A stretch of DNA of 64,000 bases from Monosporascus cannonballus. Its lineage: Eukaryota; Ascomycota; Sordariomycetes; Xylariales. A program made the translations under genes and the position numbers. Below are positions 59,837 through 64,000 of the stretch, in pieces. The notes beneath the pieces were generated by a model. The model was not told the DNA's origin. It saw only the letters and a list, made by a program, of their open reading frames with translations, and did not search any database. Every line of letters begins with the position of its first letter. The stretch's first letter is position 1. Location: NCBI GenBank assembly GCA_004154925.1, contig QJNS01000157.1, forward strand, positions 62,001 to 126,000, written 5' to 3'.

Positions 59837-61675
59837 TTACACAAGTAAGCTGGATACACAAATAAGCTGGACACTTTCTTTTAATAATTTTACCATCCAA
59901 CTTCAATTACTTATTTCTTAATAATTACGATATGGAACGGCTTATAAAAAAACCGAGAATAAACCTAGCCGTTCCGGCTAAGAAAAATAATCCGAAAATT
60001 ATTTATAGAAAGCTTGGTTCTATTTATAATATTCTATATTCTACCCTAAAGACGCGATATAACGGTATACGCGCCCGAGCCGATATTATTCCTCCTTTAC
60101 AAAAATTAACGCCGACCGAAAAATTATCGATCATCGAAAAAGTTCTTGATTCAGATGCGCAAGCGTTTCCTGTCCGGCTTTAATATGTTAAAGATATGGC
60201 GAATTTGCTGCTTACGCAGCGCGTTACGATACGCGTCAGAGTTAATTAGGCATTTAACTTTATTAAACGGCCAAAAAAATCAAAACGCGTTTAAATCGAC
60301 CGATAAATTATCAAAGGGTTTTATGCGAAAATTCAGAAGTGTTTCGGAAGTGGTTTAAGCTTGTCCGGGTTATAACTGCAAAATATAATATCATAAAGAA
60401 GGATATTTACAATTTCGACAAAACGAGATTCTTAATAGAACTTTTTATAGCAGTAGGCATGGTTATTACTAGCGCTAGAAGACGTAAAAGACCTAGATAA
60501 GCCCAGCAAAGAAATCGGAAATGGTCCATAAAGCTGGGATTTACTCCCATTTATCATCCTTGTTGAGAAGAACCACCTTTTTCGTTAGTTCGCCGATAAC
60601 CCACTCCTATCCAACTGGAGATTTGCTGTAAGCGAAAACGGCTGAACAACAAATAAACTGGGTTTAGAATGAATTAAACATTTCGACAAGCATATTAAAA
60701 TGCGTATCAAAAGTTCGAAACGTTTCCTTATTCTTAACAGTTACGAAAGTTATTATTCGACCGAATTCGAAAACTACTGCACGAATAACGGCATTATTAC
60801 GCTTTGTATATCTGCTTATTTTTCCTACCGACTTTAATCTTTTGACGTATTTTATTTTTCCGTATTAAAATACGCCTATTCGCTATATATCGAAAATCTT
60901 ATATAGCAGTACGTTATTTATATCGCTAAGGAGGATTTTATTGCTGGTTTTTACGACGCGTTTAAAGTTATTATAATAACCGATAATGTTAAATCCGGAT
61001 TCGCAAAAACAAAATTTGTTCCATTCGATTTTAATCGCATTTTTTCCTAACTAAAAGTTTTAGTTGTACTTATACCGACCGTTTCGCCGCTTACTTTTGC
61101 TAATTCCATTATCTCCCTAACTGCGAAAACCTTTAAGAATATTATTAAAGTAATTCGACGGAAATGTTATTCGCAAAAAAAAAAATCAAAAATTATGAAG
61201 GTAGCTTATTAATAAAAATAATTAAATCGGTTAATTTTTTAATAAAAACTAACTTAATGCTTTTATATAAAATCGCTTTTTTTCGAAAGGGAAATAGTTA
61301 TTTTCGCAAAACGAACCACGTCATTAATAAATACCGGAGAACTAAAAATATACGTTTTTAGAAAAAAGAAATACTTATTATAAAGAAGATTTAAATTTTT
61401 ATAATTACAAAGAAAAATGGTAGTAAATAATCGCAGCTAGTAACGGCTAAAAACAATTATCGTAAAAGGGTTCAGGCAAAAAAACGAAAATATAGCGTTT
61501 ACAGCAAGCCCGAACATAATGCGCGTATTTGTAAGAAAGCTGTAGATATATTTAGCGATAAAGAATCCGATTAGTTTCAATTAATTTATTACGTTGTGGT
61601 TGTTTTATTTGAATTTGTTATTGCGAAGTGCCAAAAAGTGTTCAGCTTATTTGTATGTCCAGCTCACTTGTGTAA
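59837..61675 (+). mobile_element. Fot1/pogo-type element B, nested in A
   Basis: 1,839 bp, almost the same length as the element at 22,254. The left end TTACACAAGTAAGCTGGATA and inverted right end TTACACAAGTGAGCTGGACA match, and an inner repeat ACAAATAA is shared too. TA flanks both ends (59,835-59,836 and 61,676-61,677). It codes for a broken pogo-family transposase on the plus strand. Confidence 0.9.
59932..61560 (+). pseudogene. Fot1/pogo transposase remnant in element B
   Basis: Starts MERLIKKPRINLAVPAKK with YNILYSTLKTRYNGIRARAD and KLTPTEKLSIIEKVLDSDAQ, the psq and CENP-B/Tc5-type helix-turn-helix parts; the first frame stops at 60,181. Downstream remnants: IYNFDKTRFLI (near 60,405-60,440; FDETGF with E-to-K and G-to-R), LILNSYESYYSTEFENYC (near 60,730-60,780; LDGH with the catalytic Asp now Asn), DFIAGFYDAFK-type segment (near 60,935-60,970) and DNVKSGFAKTKFVPFDFNR (near 60,980-61,035). 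The DDE catalytic triad is destroyed. Confidence 0.88.
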
Positions 61676-62432
61676 TACGTTATATTATAAAATAAAATTC
61701 GCCGACTTTTATAACGCGTTTAAATCTGCTATAACGTTCGATAATATTAAAGTTGTAAAAGCTGAATTTATTTTATCCGATTTTAATAACGTTTTTTTCA
61801 AGTTAAAAGGTTTAGTTACATATATATTAGCTGGTTTTTCGTTTATCTTTGTTAATTTCGTTATTTTTTATTTGCAAAAACGATAAAAAAATATTTTTAC
61901 AATAATTTAACAAAAAAGTTATATATTAAGAATTTAAATATTAAAAATTAAAAATTATAATTTAACAAAATATCTTATTAATAAAAACAATTAAAACGGT
62001 TAATTATTATTAAAAAAATAATCTAATACTTTTATATAAATTTTTTAACAAAACATGTAATACTTACCTAAAACGAACTATATTTTTAATCAACGTCGAT
62101 AAATTAAACACTAACGATTTTAAAAAGAAGAAATCCTTATTATAAAAAGAAATAAATAGCTTTTAGTCTAGAAAAAAATAAAAAATTGCTATTAATAACG
62201 ACAAACGCTATTTTTAATAAAAGTATTAAAATAAAAAACTGAAAATATAACGTTTATAACAAATAGGAATATCATACGTATATTTATAAAAAAAGGTCTA
62301 TTAATACAGTTAACGAAAAGTTTTAAATTTAATTTAAATTAATTTATTACGTTAGAAGTATTTTATTCACGTTTATAATTGCAAATTACTAAGAAGTATT
62401 TAATAGGTTTATATATTCGACAAGTTTATCTA

Positions 62433-63310
62433 GTAGACTACTCGTTATTATAAAAGTTTTAGTAAAAATTTTATTTAATAAAAAATTATAAGTATCTTTT
62501 TTTACAATATTGTATTTCTAATAATAATTTGAACAAATTTAAATTCTTTGAAGAAAATGTCTAAATCTTAGTATAATATGTTTAATAATTAATTCTTCTA
62601 TTTAAATACATTTTAAATTTTAATTATTTAACAGAATTTAAAATATTTCAAAGTGGTAATTAAATAATAAATGTGCTATATTTTGAACGTATTAAAATTG
62701 GACAAAAAATATTTCCGTATTTAAATTAAAAATCTAGTTTATAATTTATTTCTCTTAGTTGAAGTTAATTTTCGCAAAGTAAAAACGACATCGGATTATG
62801 CGCGTTTACTATATATTTGCGTTCTTAAAGTAATACATTTATTGTTGTAAATAAAACTTAAATTTTTATAAATAAAAACCGAATTTTGTTTCAATTTATG
62901 CGGTTAAATTTATTCTTTTTCAAAACCTTTTTTGTAATGTAGTTATTATTAATTAAAGTTAAATTTTTAAAATAAAAATAAAAATATAAACCTTGTTTAT
63001 ATATTATATTTCTACTTTATATATTTTTATAAACATATATTTAATTAATAAGTTTCTTTATAACATTTACTTTTATATAAGTTAGTATATTACAGAATTG
63101 TTATATCTTTTTTTAGAATTAAAAGCTCTAATATTGTAAATTTAGCTTATGTTTTAAAATTTTATTTATATTTTATTCTAAGATTTAAGATATTTTAATT
63201 AATTTAGAAATATAAACTGCTAATTATATTATATTTATTGATAAAAACTTTATCCGTTTAATTCTACGTTATATCGTATAAAACTTTATGATATTTGAAA
63301 GTTATAGCAT
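62433..63310. other. AT-rich sequence at the right edge of the block
   Basis: Mutated, unassigned. Composition changes to normal at about 63,310, roughly 370 bp before the SDR start codon. Confidence 0.5.
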
Positions 63311-63676
63311 AATTAGCACTATCCGCCACCGTACAACGTGTGCATTAATTCCAGCCAACCTGCTGCTTTTAGACTATTGTTACTTGGTAATCTCCTCTGA
63401 GTGTTCGGTTGAGAGTCTCTAAGATCGCGTTACCATTAAGGCTATCTCCGCTTCGCCTGTGCTTGACAGTGGTCCGCACAAGACCGCCTCTGTTAGTTTC
63501 TCGTGTCTCTCGGAAGGAACCATCGCCATCGCGGCGTGCGGACCACTTTCCGAGAAATACAATGCCTTGGCCACAGGAAACTCTTGAATACGGTCTCATC
63601 ACAATGCTCAAGTAGCAGCACCATTACATTCTTGACAAAGAAGCGATCAAACAGGCACGCCTGCGGCATACTCGTC
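63311..63676 (+). promoter_or_regulatory. Presumed promoter region of the SDR gene
   Basis: 366 bp of normal-composition DNA between the AT block and the SDR ATG. Open frames on both strands here have no recognisable domain. No specific motif identified. Confidence 0.35.
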
Positions 63677-64000
63677 ATGTCTCTGACGACATCAACCCCC
63701 TCGACTATTGCCACGCCCTCGGTGCCACAAACCCTCGCCGGGAAAGTGGCCGTGGTGTCTGGTAGCAACAGCGGCATTGGGCTTGCTATCGCAAGAGAGC
63801 TTGCTTCTCGTGGCGCCAACATTGTGATCAACCACCCTTTTCCATCCTTATTCGCGGATGCTACTGCCGTAGCTGCGAGTTTGCCCACGAAGTCTGTGGC
63901 CATCCGCGCGGACTTGAGCACCATCGAGGGGCCCAGGACGCTCGCGGACGCTACCTTCCAGGAGTTTGGGCACATAGACATCCTGGTCAACAATGCGGCT
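63677..64000 (+). CDS. Short-chain dehydrogenase/reductase, 3'-truncated by window edge
   Basis: Frame from the ATG at 63677 stays open to the last base: 108 codons, no stop. After a ~20-residue leader, AGKVAVVSGSNSGIGLAIAR is the Rossmann beta-alpha-beta start with the TGxxxGIG-type cofactor motif (SGSNSGIG). VAIRADLST matches the second conserved D-L site, and DILVNNAA at the very end is the SDR NNAG motif. It belongs to the classical SDR family and uses NAD(P)H; the Asn-His in VINHP after the second beta strand leaves cofactor preference open. The active-site Ser/Tyr-x-x-x-Lys would lie beyond the window. Substrate cannot be told. The long overlapping minus-strand frame (63,493-63,993) is a shadow. 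The gene borders the heterochromatic block, so position-dependent silencing is possible. Confidence 0.9.
   Translation, partial: MSLTTSTPSTIATPSVPQTLAGKVAVVSGSNSGIGLAIARELASRGANIVINHPFPSLFADATAVAASLPTKSVAIRADLSTIEGPRTLADATFQEFGHIDILVNNAA

Larger units (their letters stand above)
58779..62430 (+). mobile_element. Fot1/pogo-type element A, interrupted by a solo LTR and element B
   Basis: The left end GAAGCTTGTCGAATAC and inverted right end GATAAACTTGTCGAATAT are bordered by TA (58,777-58,778 and 62,431-62,432). Left of B, a mutated transposase segment reads ILQGYNNYYL and EKYFTNNDIIIIYILI (near 59,650-59,750). Right of B it continues IKFADFYNAFKSAITFDNIK (61,690-61,760). Thus B sits inside A's transposase. 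Subtracting insertions leaves about 1.64 kb, a little short for the family. Confidence 0.8.
18991..63310. other. 44-kb AT-rich, RIP-mutated heterochromatin-like block
   Basis: From the first transposon end to just before the SDR gene the sequence is extremely AT-rich and TpA-rich, with no intact gene. CpG remains fairly common while CpA and TpG are scarce, the signature of RIP (CpA to TpA on both strands). All recognisable proteins in it are transposon-derived and broken by stops. Nested insertions show it grew by repeated transposition. Candidates are a regional centromere or another AT isochore. Confidence 0.85.

Noticed and set aside
59932..60358. Two overlapping short genes at 59,932-60,183 and 60,146-60,358
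   Set aside because: Both are pieces of the same mutated Fot1/pogo transposase in element B.
63493..63993. 166-codon minus-strand frame at the right end
   Set aside because: It is antisense to the plus-strand SDR frame, which carries the Rossmann and NNAA motifs.

Overview
The window is nuclear DNA of a filamentous ascomycete (Pezizomycotina, probably a Sordariomycete). The evidence is short introns (about 41-62 bp) with CTAAC-type branch sites, fungal gene families (Tsc2, Mis6/CENP-I, CAF16, a GPI-anchored secreted protein, a GH3-associated GNAT protein), and a transposon landscape of Ty3/gypsy, Ty1/copia and Fot1/pogo elements that looks saturated by repeat-induced point mutation (RIP): TpA-rich sequence, CpG kept while CpA/TpG are scarce, coding regions full of stops, and G-to-A type changes at catalytic codons.

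Region 1 (1-18,990) has normal base composition and is gene-bearing. In order: the 3' two-thirds of a tuberin gene (tsc2, +, 1-2940); a 3.8-kb stretch without a convincing gene; a tandem-GNAT protein gene with two introns (-, 6730-8426) that looks like the C-terminal part of the fungal GH3-GNAT fusion enzymes; about 4 kb of gene-poor DNA with a small AT-rich island (about 11,343-11,990); the inner-kinetochore gene mis6/CENP-I in eight exons (+, 12492-14972); the ABC ATPase CAF16 (-, 15422-16273); and a small secreted GPI-anchor candidate (-, 17036-17596). A 260-bp MITE lies at 18,315-18,574.

Region 2 (about 18,991-63,300) is a 44-kb AT-rich block with no intact gene. It is a stack of nested, decayed transposons whose ends can often be placed by target-site duplications: (i) a DNA-transposon family with imperfect TTACCTCA-type terminal repeats, long conserved ends and 8-bp duplications, whose longest bounded copy (18,991-21,621, perfect duplication GCCAACTA) contains a dead RecQ-like helicase; (ii) Fot1/pogo elements at 22,254-24,098, 58,779-62,430 and, nested in the latter, 59,837-61,675; (iii) a Ty1/copia element at 28,407-33,814; (iv) a Ty3/gypsy element (-, 37,447-44,720) inserted next to the pol of an older Ty3/gypsy element (+, to 48,081); and (v) five short solo LTRs (124-190 bp) that stand out as GC-richer islands with 5-bp duplications. 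The block could be a regional centromere or another heterochromatic AT isochore; the sequence alone cannot decide.

Region 3 (about 63,300-64,000) returns to normal composition and holds the 5' end of a short-chain dehydrogenase/reductase gene (+, 63677 to the window end).

The genes do not form a pathway or cluster: this is ordinary fungal housekeeping DNA abutting a large heterochromatic transposon graveyard. Exon-intron structures and element boundaries were derived by hand from reading frame, splice motifs, family resemblance and direct/inverted repeats.
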